Source: an uncultured Prevotella sp.
GTDB lineage: Bacteria > Bacteroidota > Bacteroidia > Bacteroidales > Bacteroidaceae
DNA: 64,000 nt
Direction: 5' to 3'
Assembly: GCA_900545525.1 (NCBI GenBank)
Contig: UQZX01000003.1
Coordinates: 1-64,000, forward strand
The notes below the pieces were generated by a model. That model searched no databases. It saw nothing but the letters and a program-made list of their open reading frames with translations, and was not told the DNA's origin. Of the stretch, positions 1 to 9,041 are shown in pieces. The first letter of the stretch is position 1, and each line of letters begins with the position of its first letter. The position numbers were made by a program, and so were the translations under genes.

Positions 1-229
1 TTCCTCTAACTTCCCATAAATTCTTTAACTCCCTAATATTTTCCTCCTTACTCCCGTTCCTACACACTTAATCATTTGTCCTTTAACTTCCTCTAACTTC
101 CCATAAATTCTTTAACTCCCTAATATTTTCCTCCTTACTCCCGTTCCTACACACTTAATCATTTGTCCTTTAACTTCCTCTAACTTCCCATAAATTCTTT
201 AACTCCCTAATATTTTCCTCCTTACTCCC
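1..229. repeat. 87-bp tandem repeat, about 2.6 copies
   Basis: Copies begin at 1, 88 and 175 with identical sequence where they overlap; the third is cut off near 229. The unit is pyrimidine rich on the plus strand (TTAACTTCC, TTACTCCC, TTTGTCC) and belongs to the GAAGTTA-rich intergenic family seen elsewhere in the window. The array may continue to the left of the window. No coding sequence is apparent from 1 to 489. Confidence 0.9.
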
Positions 230-298
230 TTACTCAGCGTCCCCTCCTTTTCCAAAGGAGGGACAGGGGTGGTTTGTAATATTCATCGAACTCACGTT
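162..298. repeat. left arm of a long inverted repeat around the M6 protease gene
   Basis: Read on the minus strand, 220-298 matches 2711-2790 with only about two mismatches in 79 bases. The similarity continues more loosely to about 162 and 2848. It consists of a GAAGTTA-rich part and a CCCCTCCTTTTCCAAAGGAGGG hairpin part ending in AACTCACGTTA. Confidence 0.85.
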
Positions 299-304
299 AA
301 ATCA

Positions 305-419
305 ATTTCCCAACCTGTGTAGGGACATATTCTTGTATTTGTCCGCCTGACAACCGTTGAATATCAGGATGTTACAACTGGACAAATACAAGAATATGTC
401 CCTACACAGGTTGGGAAAT
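305..419. repeat. long perfect hairpin, AGGGACAT family
   Basis: Arms 305-344 and 380-419 are perfect reverse complements over 40 bases, separated by a 35-base loop. The core AGGGACATATTCTTGTATTTG recurs with changes at 27864-27977 and, degraded, at about 41740-41805. It lies just beyond the 3' end of the M6 protease gene and may act as a terminator or be a small non-autonomous element. Confidence 0.85.
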
Positions 420-489
420 TTAACTTCTGCCGCCGCTCCCTGCGTTTTTCAATTCCACCGTACACAGGCAAAATGCCTGTGACACGTGC

Positions 490-2625
490 CTATCTGACAA
501 TTTTCCTGCCTCCGATGATATATATTCCGTGAGGAAGGGCATTCTTGTCCGTTCCGACATAACGTCCGTCAAGGCTGTATATGCGGTTGTCGGCAGGCTT
601 GACAGCCGTGTCTGCCGTGATGCCTTTTACATCCGTCGTAGTTGGCACGAATGCCTTGACCTCATCAAGGAACATGCGCTTGGCGGGCTTGAAGGTTACC
701 GTTACGCTGCCCTGCCCCTTTATCGTCACGGTGAACGGCGTCCATGTATGTGCCTGCATGGTCAGCTCAGACGGGCTTATCGTGGCGTTGCCGCTTACCG
801 AAAGGTCGAGCAACTCGCTGTCCATGTCCCACGGGGCGGCAAGGAAGGTGAATGTCGTCTCGCCGTTTACAGTAAACGAGGGAGTAGTCACGGTACCCGC
901 ATTCTTGCTGTTTCCGAACTTGGCACACTTGTCGGCACCATACTTGTAGGAAGATGTCCAGCCACTATTGTCCGCATTGAACTTTGCATTGGCAACGCTG
1001 CCGCTCCACAATCCGTCGTTTCCGCCAGAGCCTGAACATCCGTCAAACGACTCATAGAAAAGGTATTCTGACGGATCAACGTCATCGCCACCGCCGGTGT
1101 TGCCGCCGGTGTCATCTTTCTTGACATTAAACGACACCGTGCCGTCGGCATTCTGCGTGATGCCCGTAACCGACTTGTTCATCTTGTATGTGCCGTCAGT
1201 ATTACGGTTGTAAAGGGTTGTATTGCTTGTAGAATTCGTTATGCTTGTTGACGAACGATAAGGGAAAGCATCATTTGCAACTGCCGTGATGCTCTCAACA
1301 TAGTTGCCGTCAGCAGGTATCACGGTACATCTCTGATGGTTGTTGCCTGAATAACCGTCTGTGCAGTTAACCTCGTTCCATTCCCATACATTGGCATCAT
1401 AATCAACATGTATCGCCAGCAGTCCGTGTCCCCACAGCCCTTCGTCCCAACCGGTAAGCTGACGGTTCTCCAAGAGGAAGTACTCATTGCGGTTGCCTTC
1501 ATTATATAATATGTAGGCATCGCCTCCCTCGCTGTACGGCTTAAGGTCCTTAACCTCCATATCCCCGGTAAATTCTATCGGCTGCTTCCAGCCCACCGCC
1601 ATTTTCTCATAGCTGGTATAGCATGGGGGAATAAATCCGTCGGCATTATAGCTGCCATAGTCCATAAGGCTCCACGACATCATACCATAGTTTCCTCCAT
1701 CATTACATGTGTCGTACATGTCGGGCAGCCCGAAGCAGTGCGAGAACTCATGGCAGATAGTGCCTATGCCGTCTATCTTACTGCCCGAGCCAAGCTCGCT
1801 GCCGCAGGCATACGAGTTTACGAGCACGCCGTCAAGCCTCAAGGTTATCCCTGCGCCATCTTTGAGATACCACGCATGAGGCCACACCGTGTCGTCGTCA
1901 TTATACGATGCCTCGCCATGACCGGCATAGAGCACGAAGACCTGCTCCATCTCGCCGTCGCCGTTCCAGTCGTACTGAGTGAAATCAACCTCGTCGTCAA
2001 CCATATTGCATGCCTCCGAAATCATCTCCTCGGCATTAACGTCGTTGCCGTAGAGATCGTTTGCGCCATAATAGGCATACGGGTTGGGCAGCGTCACCGG
2101 ACCCACAACGTCTATGTCGAAGTCGAACTGCCCGTCGCTCTGGTCGCGGAAATAGTCGCGCACGCTGCCCTTGAAACCGAGCGACGCGTTGGAATAGTTG
2201 GTGCCGCTGACCACCTGGCGGTACAATGCGAGGTTGTTGGATGCCTTGAACTGCTTGTCGCTGAACTGTACAAGTATCAGCAGCCCCTTCTTGCTGCCGG
2301 TATAGAGCGGAGCCTTGGATGCCGCCTTCGACTTACGGAGCTTCGCTGCCGAACGCGCTTTGGAAACCAAGCGGCGGCGCGCCGATGCCTTTTCGGACAC
2401 AGTCTTCATATCGGCAACCTTATAAACGCCCTTTGTATTATCCTCAATATACTTCACGCCGTCTGCCGACTGCCAGAAATGCCCGTACTCATCTCCCCTC
2501 AGTTCTACCCTAACCTCGGTTCCGTCTGCCAGACGCACCGTTTTCCACACACCGCGCTTTGCAGGAACTGCAAGCATCACCGCCGTCATCGTAAGCAGTG
2601 AAAATATTGCCGATAGTCTTTTCAT
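490..2625 (-). CDS. secreted M6-family zinc metalloprotease with C-terminal sorting-type tail
   Basis: The 711-residue product starts with a signal peptide (residues 1-22). A basic pro-region runs to about 105 and the M6 (immune inhibitor A type) catalytic domain to about 340. The zinc motif HEFSHCFGLPD is at 292-302, with H292 and H296 as ligands and E293 as catalytic base, followed by a Met-turn-like GNYGMMSWSLMDYG. A Gly/Asp linker near 505-520 leads to a beta-sandwich-like region. The last 35 residues (IYSLDGR ... LPHGIYIIGGRKIVR) resemble Bacteroidetes type IX secretion tails, so surface or extracellular location is inferred. A TATATTTG box lies at 2654-2661. The gene stands alone and is enclosed by inverted repeats. 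Substrate is unknown. Confidence 0.9.
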   Translation of the reverse strand: MKRLSAIFSLLTMTAVMLAVPAKRGVWKTVRLADGTEVRVELRGDEYGHFWQSADGVKYIEDNTKGVYKVADMKTVSEKASARRRLVSKARSAAKLRKSKAASKAPLYTGSKKGLLILVQFSDKQFKASNNLALYRQVVSGTNYSNASLGFKGSVRDYFRDQSDGQFDFDIDVVGPVTLPNPYAYYGANDLYGNDVNAEEMISEACNMVDDEVDFTQYDWNGDGEMEQVFVLYAGHGEASYNDDDTVWPHAWYLKDGAGITLRLDGVLVNSYACGSELGSGSKIDGIGTICHEFSHCFGLPDMYDTCNDGGNYGMMSWSLMDYGSYNADGFIPPCYTSYEKMAVGWKQPIEFTGDMEVKDLKPYSEGGDAYILYNEGNRNEYFLLENRQLTGWDEGLWGHGLLAIHVDYDANVWEWNEVNCTDGYSGNNHQRCTVIPADGNYVESITAVANDAFPYRSSTSITNSTSNTTLYNRNTDGTYKMNKSVTGITQNADGTVSFNVKKDDTGGNTGGGDDVDPSEYLFYESFDGCSGSGGNDGLWSGSVANAKFNADNSGWTSSYKYGADKCAKFGNSKNAGTVTTPSFTVNGETTFTFLAAPWDMDSELLDLSVSGNATISPSELTMQAHTWTPFTVTIKGQGSVTVTFKPAKRMFLDEVKAFVPTTTDVKGITADTAVKPADNRIYSLDGRYVGTDKNALPHGIYIIGGRKIVR

Positions 2626-2653
2626 AAAATATCTTTAAATAAAAATAAGCCTA

Positions 2654-2661
2654 CAAATATA
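2654..2661 (-). promoter_or_regulatory. -7 box for the M6 protease gene
   Basis: CAAATATA on the plus strand reads TATATTTG on the minus strand, matching the Bacteroidetes TAnnTTTG consensus, about 30 bases before the start codon. No clear TTG is seen at the -33 position. Confidence 0.55.
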
Positions 2662-2710
2662 CGGAAAAACATCTGTTCAGACGAACATGTCTGCATATTT
2701 TTTGCATATA

Positions 2711-2848
2711 TAACGTGAGATCGATGAATATTACAAACCACCCCTGCCCCTCCTTTGGAAAAGGAGGGGACGCTGAGTAAGGGAGTAAGGAGTAAAGTAT
2801 TAGGAAGTTAAAGAAGTTATGGGAAGTTATATGAAGTTAAAGGACAAA
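2711..2848. repeat. right arm of the inverted repeat around the M6 protease gene
   Basis: Begins TAACGTGAGATCGATGAA and includes the CCCCTCCTTTGG hairpin and GAAGTTA-rich portion; near-perfect reverse complement of 220-298, looser to 162. A further partial copy of the hairpin part is at about 2876-2915. The rest of the 2626-3411 gap holds this repeat, the motif cluster at 3089-3240 and no convincing gene. Confidence 0.85.
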
Positions 2849-3088
2849 TGCCTGTATACAATGCCTGCGCCTGTGTCCCCTCCTTTTCCAAAGGAGGGGC
2901 AGGGGTGGTTTGTCATATAAAAAGGCAGACAAACCACGGCATGTTATCTACAAGGCATGACTGACACGGTTTTCTTTGGAGGCATCGGATGGAAGGATCT
3001 GAAATATTCGGGAAACAGCACGGAATATCATGAAAAAGAACAGGAATACAAGAAGAAAAAAGCATGAAATACCGGTGGAAAAATTTTG

Positions 3089-3245
3089 AACGTCAGACGC
3101 AAAAAAATCTAACGTCAGATTTTTTCCTGTCGAACGTTAGAAAAAAATTTTTTGACGTTAGATTTTTTTCTGTCTGACGTTAGAAAAATATTTTTGGAAC
3201 GTTAGATTTTTTCCGTTTAACGTTAGATTTTTTTGCGCCTGACGC
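3089..3245. repeat. cluster of AACGTTAGA/AACGTCAGA motifs in both orientations
   Basis: At least seven copies of ACGTYAGA or its complement occur in about 150 bases (near 3089, 3108, 3132, 3154, 3172, 3197 and 3219). They are separated by runs of A or T, and neighbouring copies can pair as hairpins. The cluster lies between the 5' end of the M6 protease gene and the 3' end of the next gene. Its role is unknown. Confidence 0.8.
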
Positions 3246-3411
3246 TCCGCTTTCCGAGACTGATATTTCCTTCTTTTAAACGGGACGTCAATGTCTGCCG
3301 CATGCACGGTCTTCACCGCTTTTCAGACACCTCCAGATGTCTTGCCGCTCCTAAAGCCACGGTGCAGGAACATGTCGGAGGGGACAACAATCCTGCAAGC
3401 CCGATGACCGT

Positions 3412-4203
3412 TCAGTTGCCGCATTCCCCGTCCGGTATCCATTTACACGCCAGCATGCACAGTCCGTATTTCAGGGCATCGCCTACCGGCACACCCTTTA
3501 AATCGGGCGAGCCGGCATAAGGAGTGTCGCGGGGAAACATCTGCACATGGAACAAATGTCCAACAACGCTGGACGAGCCGGAAGTGACTATCTTGAAAAG
3601 CATCACCCGCCAGCGGTGCGCCCCGAACGACGGTGTTGCAGTCTCTATGTTGCACGGGTAGAAGAACGGGAAACCCGTTTCCGCCGACTTCCGGTTCATA
3701 GCCCTGACCCTCTCCAAAGGCATGGTGCTGCCAAGAAATTCATAATACCACGCCGAGCATTCGACATCGCCAAGAAACCATCCTGTGCCGAATCCCGCTG
3801 CCCACGAATATTTCGGAAAGTACTCTGCCATGGCGATGTTGTTGTCACGACAGTACTTTTCTACCGCCTCCATGCCGGTATGCCCTGATTTGTTCACTGC
3901 AGCCCTGTGCTTCTTCAGGTCCTTCAACTTGCCCGAAGGGTTCGGGATGATGTCAACGGCACCTTTATGGTAGAAAGGAGCCACAAGCTTCAGCTTCTCC
4001 ACCCGTTCCCTCTGCTTGTCAGCATCGCCGTCCAGCAGCAGTCCGGGACGTGCCATTATCAGGGCACGACCGTCCACGACCCTAAGAACAAGACACTTCA
4101 TGCCGCCATGGTCTATCAGCTCGCCTGCCTCAAATGCCCTGGCAGGCAAGACTGCCAGCATCGTGAGCATAAACAATGCCGTCTTAAACTTACGCAGGCA
4201 CAT
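3412..4203 (-). CDS. hypothetical secreted protein
   Basis: The 263-residue product has a signal peptide (residues 1-24, ending ALPARA-like before FEAGE). The rest is a soluble domain with many aromatic residues; a Trp-rich stretch (KYSWAAGFGTGWFLGD) lies near 135-150. No family was recognised. It begins 3 bases after the stop of the WG-repeat gene, so the two are very likely cotranscribed and may work together in the periplasm or at the surface. The 3' end is followed by the repeat-rich gap. Confidence 0.75.
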   Translation of the reverse strand: MCLRKFKTALFMLTMLAVLPARAFEAGELIDHGGMKCLVLRVVDGRALIMARPGLLLDGDADKQRERVEKLKLVAPFYHKGAVDIIPNPSGKLKDLKKHRAAVNKSGHTGMEAVEKYCRDNNIAMAEYFPKYSWAAGFGTGWFLGDVECSAWYYEFLGSTMPLERVRAMNRKSAETGFPFFYPCNIETATPSFGAHRWRVMLFKIVTSGSSSVVGHLFHVQMFPRDTPYAGSPDLKGVPVGDALKYGLCMLACKWIPDGECGN

Positions 4204-4206
4204 GGC

Positions 4207-5607
4207 TCAGTCTTCTATTTTCATAAATCCCCACTTCTTGTCCTCCTTATAGCACACCATGTCCTCATCCTGATTGATGCTCAGGTCCTGATACACGGGC
4301 GGCAGCAACATGCTTCCAGCAGAGTCAACCATCCCCCACCTGCCCTTTTTCCTGACAAAAAAGTAGGCGCGGGTCCTGCTGCCGACAATCTGCTCGTACT
4401 CGGCTGGTATGATGCTCCTTCCAGCCTTGTCGAAGACACCCCACCTGCCCTTCTTCCGCATGACAGCCAGACCGTTTACGAACACCGGCAGGCGTAAGGC
4501 GGCTCCGTTGACATGGAAAAAGTCGGGCGACTTGTCGAGGAATGTCTCGTTGTCGTATTCAAAAGGTACTATTACATTGCCATTTCTGTCTATTGCGCCC
4601 GCCTTGCCCGAACACCGGAGGATGCAGGCGCCGTCGTTGAACACCGGCATGCCGAAGAGGTCCGACTTGTCGATGTAGGGAATGACAATGTCGCCTGCGG
4701 TATTGATGAAGGCAATGTTGTCCTTGTGCTCACGGTCCGTGACGGCACACAAGCCTTCATTGAACGTACCTACCATCGAGAATTTCAGCGGTACGGCCAC
4801 CTCGCCGTCCGTACCTATGAAGCCATACGACCACTTGCCGCTTTTGATATCCAGTTTACCAACAGCCTTGCGGCCGTCGCTGAAACCGTCCTGCATCGAG
4901 TCGTATTCAAGCGGAACCACCACGTTGCCCCCGCGGTCTATCAGTCCGTACTTCATCTTGCCGTGCTTCCTCTGCCCTACCTTGGCGAGACCGTTGCTGA
5001 AAGGGTATGCCTCGTCGTAGATAAACTGTTGCGCCACCTTGCCGTCGGGAAGTATGTATCCGCCCTTGCCGTTGATATAGACATTGATAAGCCCTTCGCT
5101 CACGGCTCCCATGGCATCGTAGACAGTAGGCACAACTATCTTGCCGGACGTGTCAGCCATGCCCCACTTCATCTTCGGCAACATCTTGCTCCCTTCAAGA
5201 ACGAACACGTGGAGCATGCCCTTGTTGAAGCGCTGTGCCGTGTTGGACAGCACTCCCTCGGGAAGCACCGCAACCTTGTTGCCGTCCATGTCTATCAGCG
5301 TGCCGCGCCCTGCCGCGCTGTCATAATAGTATGCCACGCCGTCAGGACCGCTGTATACAGGCACCACCACCGGAGATACGCAGGGAAGGATTTCCTTGCC
5401 GCCGGAGGTGACGATGCCGCCCATCCCCTTGCTGTTGAAAACTGCCATCCGTCCGAACATAAAGTTGGTGACGGTGGCGTACGTCGGCTCTATCACCCTT
5501 ACGAGCCTTTTGCCTGCATGCATGTGGCATGAAAGGCACAGCAGGCAAGCTGCAGCAGCCGCGCGGAACATGTCCGTGCCGGCTGCCCTCTGTATCTTTT
5601 GTCTCAT
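4207..5607 (-). CDS. secreted WG-repeat protein
   Basis: The 466-residue product has a signal peptide whose hydrophobic core is around residues 13-30; the second Met (residue 13) is an alternative start. The remainder is a series of about seven to eight WG (KWG) repeats of 45-60 residues, each with a core like WGMADTSGKIVVPTVYD, YGLIDRGGNVVVPLEYD or WGVFDKAGRSIIPAEYE. WG repeats are common in Bacteroidetes secreted proteins and form a repeat scaffold; a binding partner cannot be named. It is the first gene of a two-gene unit with the secreted protein ending at 3412. Confidence 0.88.
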   Translation of the reverse strand: MRQKIQRAAGTDMFRAAAAACLLCLSCHMHAGKRLVRVIEPTYATVTNFMFGRMAVFNSKGMGGIVTSGGKEILPCVSPVVVPVYSGPDGVAYYYDSAAGRGTLIDMDGNKVAVLPEGVLSNTAQRFNKGMLHVFVLEGSKMLPKMKWGMADTSGKIVVPTVYDAMGAVSEGLINVYINGKGGYILPDGKVAQQFIYDEAYPFSNGLAKVGQRKHGKMKYGLIDRGGNVVVPLEYDSMQDGFSDGRKAVGKLDIKSGKWSYGFIGTDGEVAVPLKFSMVGTFNEGLCAVTDREHKDNIAFINTAGDIVIPYIDKSDLFGMPVFNDGACILRCSGKAGAIDRNGNVIVPFEYDNETFLDKSPDFFHVNGAALRLPVFVNGLAVMRKKGRWGVFDKAGRSIIPAEYEQIVGSRTRAYFFVRKKGRWGMVDSAGSMLLPPVYQDLSINQDEDMVCYKEDKKWGFMKIED

Positions 5608-5772
5608 ATTATATGGTTTGTCTTTAATGGATAAAGCATCTGCACAGAAGGAGCTGCAACAGACAGGCGTTTATGTCAGACCATGGTTTTCATGCCCGTC
5701 ATGCCGCAGCTCCCAGTGAAGACCGTGCATGAAACTTCATGCGCGGGTTAAACAACACATTATGCAATAACG

Positions 5773-6690
5773 TCAGTTTATCCTTTCCATGGTTTCCGTC
5801 ATCTCACACTCCACGTCCGTGTACTCCCTGCCCGCTATTACAGCCGTCTTTTCCACGACGGTATACCGTGCCACGAGCCTCGTCTTGCTGAGCGACAATA
5901 TCCGGGCATCGTGGAAATAACTGCCTTCAAAGACAAAATTGCCGTCACGCAGATAGAACGTTCCCTTTCCGTCCTCGTGCCACCGGCTGTCCCCGTCGTA
6001 CTCGAGAAACTCAAAACGCCCGTCGGAATAGAACACAAACCTGTTGTGCTCGCCGGAGACGTCCATTGAGCCGGCATCTATGACGCTGCCGTCCTTCTTG
6101 TAGACATACTGCGAATGCACTATCTCCCACGTGCCCACAAGGTCGCTCTTCGTATATGCGCCGCTGCCCTCATCGCCGGGCTTCGGGGAGTTTTCGTCTA
6201 TGCGCTCCATAGTGTCGGTATACTCGGTTTCTATAAAGACATTGCCCTTCTCCTCCGTAACCTTATACTTCACGACCAGCCTCGACGCGCTCAGCGACAG
6301 GATACTTGCATCCTCGAAGTCGTCTCCCTCAAAGACAACGTTGCCGTTGCGCATGTAGAACGTCCCCCTGCCGTCCTGATGCCAGATACCGCCGCCGTCA
6401 TATTCGAGGAACTCGAAACGCCCGTTGGAATAGAATACAAACCTGTTGTGCTCGCCTGATACGTCCGCAGAACCCGAGTCGACCACCCTGCCGTTCTCAC
6501 GGCGCGTATATTTAGTGTGCACAATCTCCCACGTGCCCACGAGGTCGCCGATTTTATACTCCGTACCGCCGTCGCCTCCATCTCCTCCGCCGTCACCGCC
6601 GTCGCCGTCGCTTCCGCATCCTGCGAAGAGACACGCACAAAGACAGATGAAAAACAACGGAGCCATACTCTTCAATACATTTCTCTGCAT
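5773..6690 (-). CDS. lipoprotein with two tandem lipocalin-like domains
   Basis: I place the start at 6690 because the signal peptide begins there (MQRNVLKSMAPLFF...) and AAAGGA lies just upstream; the open frame extends further to 6924. The 305-residue product has a lipobox (LFAGC), then an Asp/Gly-rich linker. Two copies of a roughly 100-residue domain follow, each starting with LVGTWEIVH and containing VSGEHNRFVFYS and GRFEFLEYDG, then RILSLS or SILSLS. LVGTWE is typical of lipocalin-like (DUF4923/DUF5004-type) lipoproteins of Bacteroidetes. Likely anchored in the outer membrane; ligand unknown. It is divergent from the sensor kinase gene. Confidence 0.85.
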   Translation of the reverse strand: MQRNVLKSMAPLFFICLCACLFAGCGSDGDGGDGGGDGGDGGTEYKIGDLVGTWEIVHTKYTRRENGRVVDSGSADVSGEHNRFVFYSNGRFEFLEYDGGGIWHQDGRGTFYMRNGNVVFEGDDFEDASILSLSASRLVVKYKVTEEKGNVFIETEYTDTMERIDENSPKPGDEGSGAYTKSDLVGTWEIVHSQYVYKKDGSVIDAGSMDVSGEHNRFVFYSDGRFEFLEYDGDSRWHEDGKGTFYLRDGNFVFEGSYFHDARILSLSKTRLVARYTVVEKTAVIAGREYTDVECEMTETMERIN

Positions 6691-6793
6691 AATAATCCTT
6701 TCTTGTTTTAATTTATAATTGTCCATACTAACACGGCTTTGCCTGAAAATTACCTGCTGTACGCAACTTCGCACGACGTTGCCCCAACCCCTG

Positions 6794-6801
6794 CAAAGAT
6801 A
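6794..6801 (-). promoter_or_regulatory. -7 box for the lipocalin-like lipoprotein gene
   Basis: CAAAGATA on the plus strand reads TATCTTTG on the minus strand, giving a leader of about 100 bases to the chosen start at 6690. This supports the 6690 start over 6924. Confidence 0.5.
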
Positions 6802-6948
6802 TGTCATATCGGAGAGTGTGGCAAACACCTTCCGCCTACGAACATACATAAAAGGGAATATATCGTTACAACAAGCTGAAATACACGGACAAAAGGGATA
6901 AAAAAGCACGCGGTGCCCGTTCACGCTGCTGTTTTAATACATTATTCT

Positions 6949-6980
6949 TTTGACATATTATCACTTTTTACGTATTTTTG
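6949..6980 (+). promoter_or_regulatory. promoter of the LytS/LytTR-type operon
   Basis: TTTG at 6949-6952, a 20-base spacer and TATTTTTG at 6973-6980 match the Bacteroidetes -33/-7 arrangement. The box is 27 bases before the kinase start codon. Confidence 0.65.
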
Positions 6981-7007
6981 TATCAGAACAATATAAAAGT
7001 ATAATCC

Positions 7008-9029
7008 ATGAACACCCCCACCAAGACATTCCTGCTCGTACTGTCCGGTCTGCTCCTCGCATCCTGCCACTCCATGCAGAGGAAAAACAGGCTGACGCTG
7101 ATGGAATATGAGCTGCAGGACGTGCAGGACTCCATGCGCCGTGGAAACTTCAGCGCGGCAGAAAGAATCATAAGCAACGGGCTCAGCGAGGCAACCGACA
7201 GCAACACATATTACATGTGGCTGTGCATGCGCTCCAAACGATACTTCACGGAGATGAAGGCAGACTCGTTCCTGCTTGCCAACAACCGTACAGGCGACTA
7301 CCTCAGACGCACGCCGTCGTCGGACTTCCACACGCGCCACAGGCTCGAAGTGGAATGGCTCGTGGAACGCGGAGCATTCTTTGCCGGCATGGCGGGCGTG
7401 CCCGACTCGGCAATATTCTACAACAAGAAAGCCCTGAAACGCATGGACGGGCTTACCAACGATACGCCCTACCGCATTATGGCACTTACGAACATCGCCG
7501 ACATATACCGGCAGAACGGACAGCTCGACCTGAGTGCCGACAGCTATATGCAGGCGCTTGCCGTGGCGGACTCGGCAAAACTCGGAAACGACACATACAT
7601 TATTATATATATGGGCATAAGTTCTGTATATACGGCAATGGGCGATTTCAAGGAAAGCAAGGCATGGTGGGAGCGCACAGGGAAGCTCATGCCGCACATG
7701 ACCCGGAACGACAAGTTCCTCTACTACAACAACCGCGGCAACGACTACTACCAGCAAGGCGACTACGGGAAGGCACGGGCATGCTTTGAAAAAGCCGAAG
7801 CAACGCTCAAGGGCAATGCCAGTGCCGAATGGGACATTGCCTTTGTACGGACAAACCTCGCCGACGTGTACATAAAGCTCGGCATGGGCAGCAAGGCAAG
7901 GACGCTCATAGACGAATCGGAGATGTTCTTCCGGAAGGTTGGGTTCGACATCCCGCTCTACTATCTTGACACACAGCGCATTGAGCTTGCACTGCTCGAC
8001 GGCGACATTAAGGGAGCCTCAAGGCTTGCCGATGCAGCAGAAGAACGTCCCGGTATGCTTCCGGAGCAGAGGATAATGCGCATGAAGGCTGTTGAACGCG
8101 CGGCAATGACAAACGGACAATGGGAAAAGGCTTTCAGCACGGCTGTCGCCCTGAAGGCTCTCGACGACTCAATAAAGAACAACAACATGCGCATGCAGAT
8201 GAGTACGCAGCTCATGCAGTACGAACACGACAAGCGGCTCATGCTGCAGCAACAGCAGATTGACCATCACCGCATGACAAACCGCTGGATAGCAGCCATG
8301 CTTGCCGCCGCCGTCATGGCAATCGCCCTGATACTGTCTTTCATGAAGATAAGGCAGCGCCGCCAAAGGCTCAAGGACCTTACGGTGAGGCAGCAGATTG
8401 TAAGCCTGCGCATGATGAACACGCGGAACCGCATAACTCCGCACTTCATCTTCAATGCCCTTAACCATGAGATGCTCTCACGCCTGAACGGCTCCCCGTC
8501 GGACCTCAACGCCCTGACACAGCTGCTGCGCATGGGCATAGAACAGGCAGACATACTTCAGACCACACTCGAAGAGGAGATAAACTTCATCGACTATTAT
8601 GTAAGCATAGAGAAACAACAGCTGGGCGACGGCTTCAAATACACAAAGACCATCGATGCGGATGTTGACATCGCGACGGTGAGACTGCCGTCAATGACGA
8701 TACAGATATTCGTGGAGAATGCCATAAAGCACGGACTGCGCCCGATGAAGCCGCAGCCGGGAGAGGCGCGCGAGCTACACATCAGGGCATCGCGCCACGG
8801 CGACAGCGCGACGCTCATAGAAGTGACCGACAACGGATGCGGCATGGCAGGCGGCAAGACTCCCGCGCCACACACCGGAATACGCATAATAAAGCAGACA
8901 ATACAGATGCTCAACGAAAAGAACCGGCAACAGATAACATTCGGGATAGAAAGCCCGGAGGGAGGACGCGGAAAGGGATGCCGCTCATGGATAATGCTGC
9001 CGGACGATTACGACTATACCACTGTTTGA
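7008..9029 (+). CDS. TPR-containing sensor histidine kinase, LytS/YehU type
   Basis: The 673-residue product has an N-terminal signal ending in a lipobox-like LLASC (Cys20). A TPR-like helical region follows at about 45-385, then a coiled region and one membrane segment at about 427-446. The kinase core is of the His_kinase (PF06580) family: the phospho-acceptor motif ITPHFIFNALNHE has His479, the N box IFVENAIKHGL is near 567-577 and the G box DNGCGM near 615. The TPR part is predicted to be outside the inner membrane and to sense a peptide or protein cue. The response regulator starts 12 bases downstream. Confidence 0.9.
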   Translation: MNTPTKTFLLVLSGLLLASCHSMQRKNRLTLMEYELQDVQDSMRRGNFSAAERIISNGLSEATDSNTYYMWLCMRSKRYFTEMKADSFLLANNRTGDYLRRTPSSDFHTRHRLEVEWLVERGAFFAGMAGVPDSAIFYNKKALKRMDGLTNDTPYRIMALTNIADIYRQNGQLDLSADSYMQALAVADSAKLGNDTYIIIYMGISSVYTAMGDFKESKAWWERTGKLMPHMTRNDKFLYYNNRGNDYYQQGDYGKARACFEKAEATLKGNASAEWDIAFVRTNLADVYIKLGMGSKARTLIDESEMFFRKVGFDIPLYYLDTQRIELALLDGDIKGASRLADAAEERPGMLPEQRIMRMKAVERAAMTNGQWEKAFSTAVALKALDDSIKNNNMRMQMSTQLMQYEHDKRLMLQQQQIDHHRMTNRWIAAMLAAAVMAIALILSFMKIRQRRQRLKDLTVRQQIVSLRMMNTRNRITPHFIFNALNHEMLSRLNGSPSDLNALTQLLRMGIEQADILQTTLEEEINFIDYYVSIEKQQLGDGFKYTKTIDADVDIATVRLPSMTIQIFVENAIKHGLRPMKPQPGEARELHIRASRHGDSATLIEVTDNGCGMAGGKTPAPHTGIRIIKQTIQMLNEKNRQQITFGIESPEGGRGKGCRSWIMLPDDYDYTTV

Positions 9030-9041
9030 TATATAAAAGCA

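Noticed and set aside
1..229. possible CRISPR array
   Set aside because: The copies are full 87-bp tandem repeats with no unique spacers.
528..2600. long plus-strand frames opposite the M6 protease gene
   Set aside because: Shadows of the GC-rich coding strand; they lack domains and signals.
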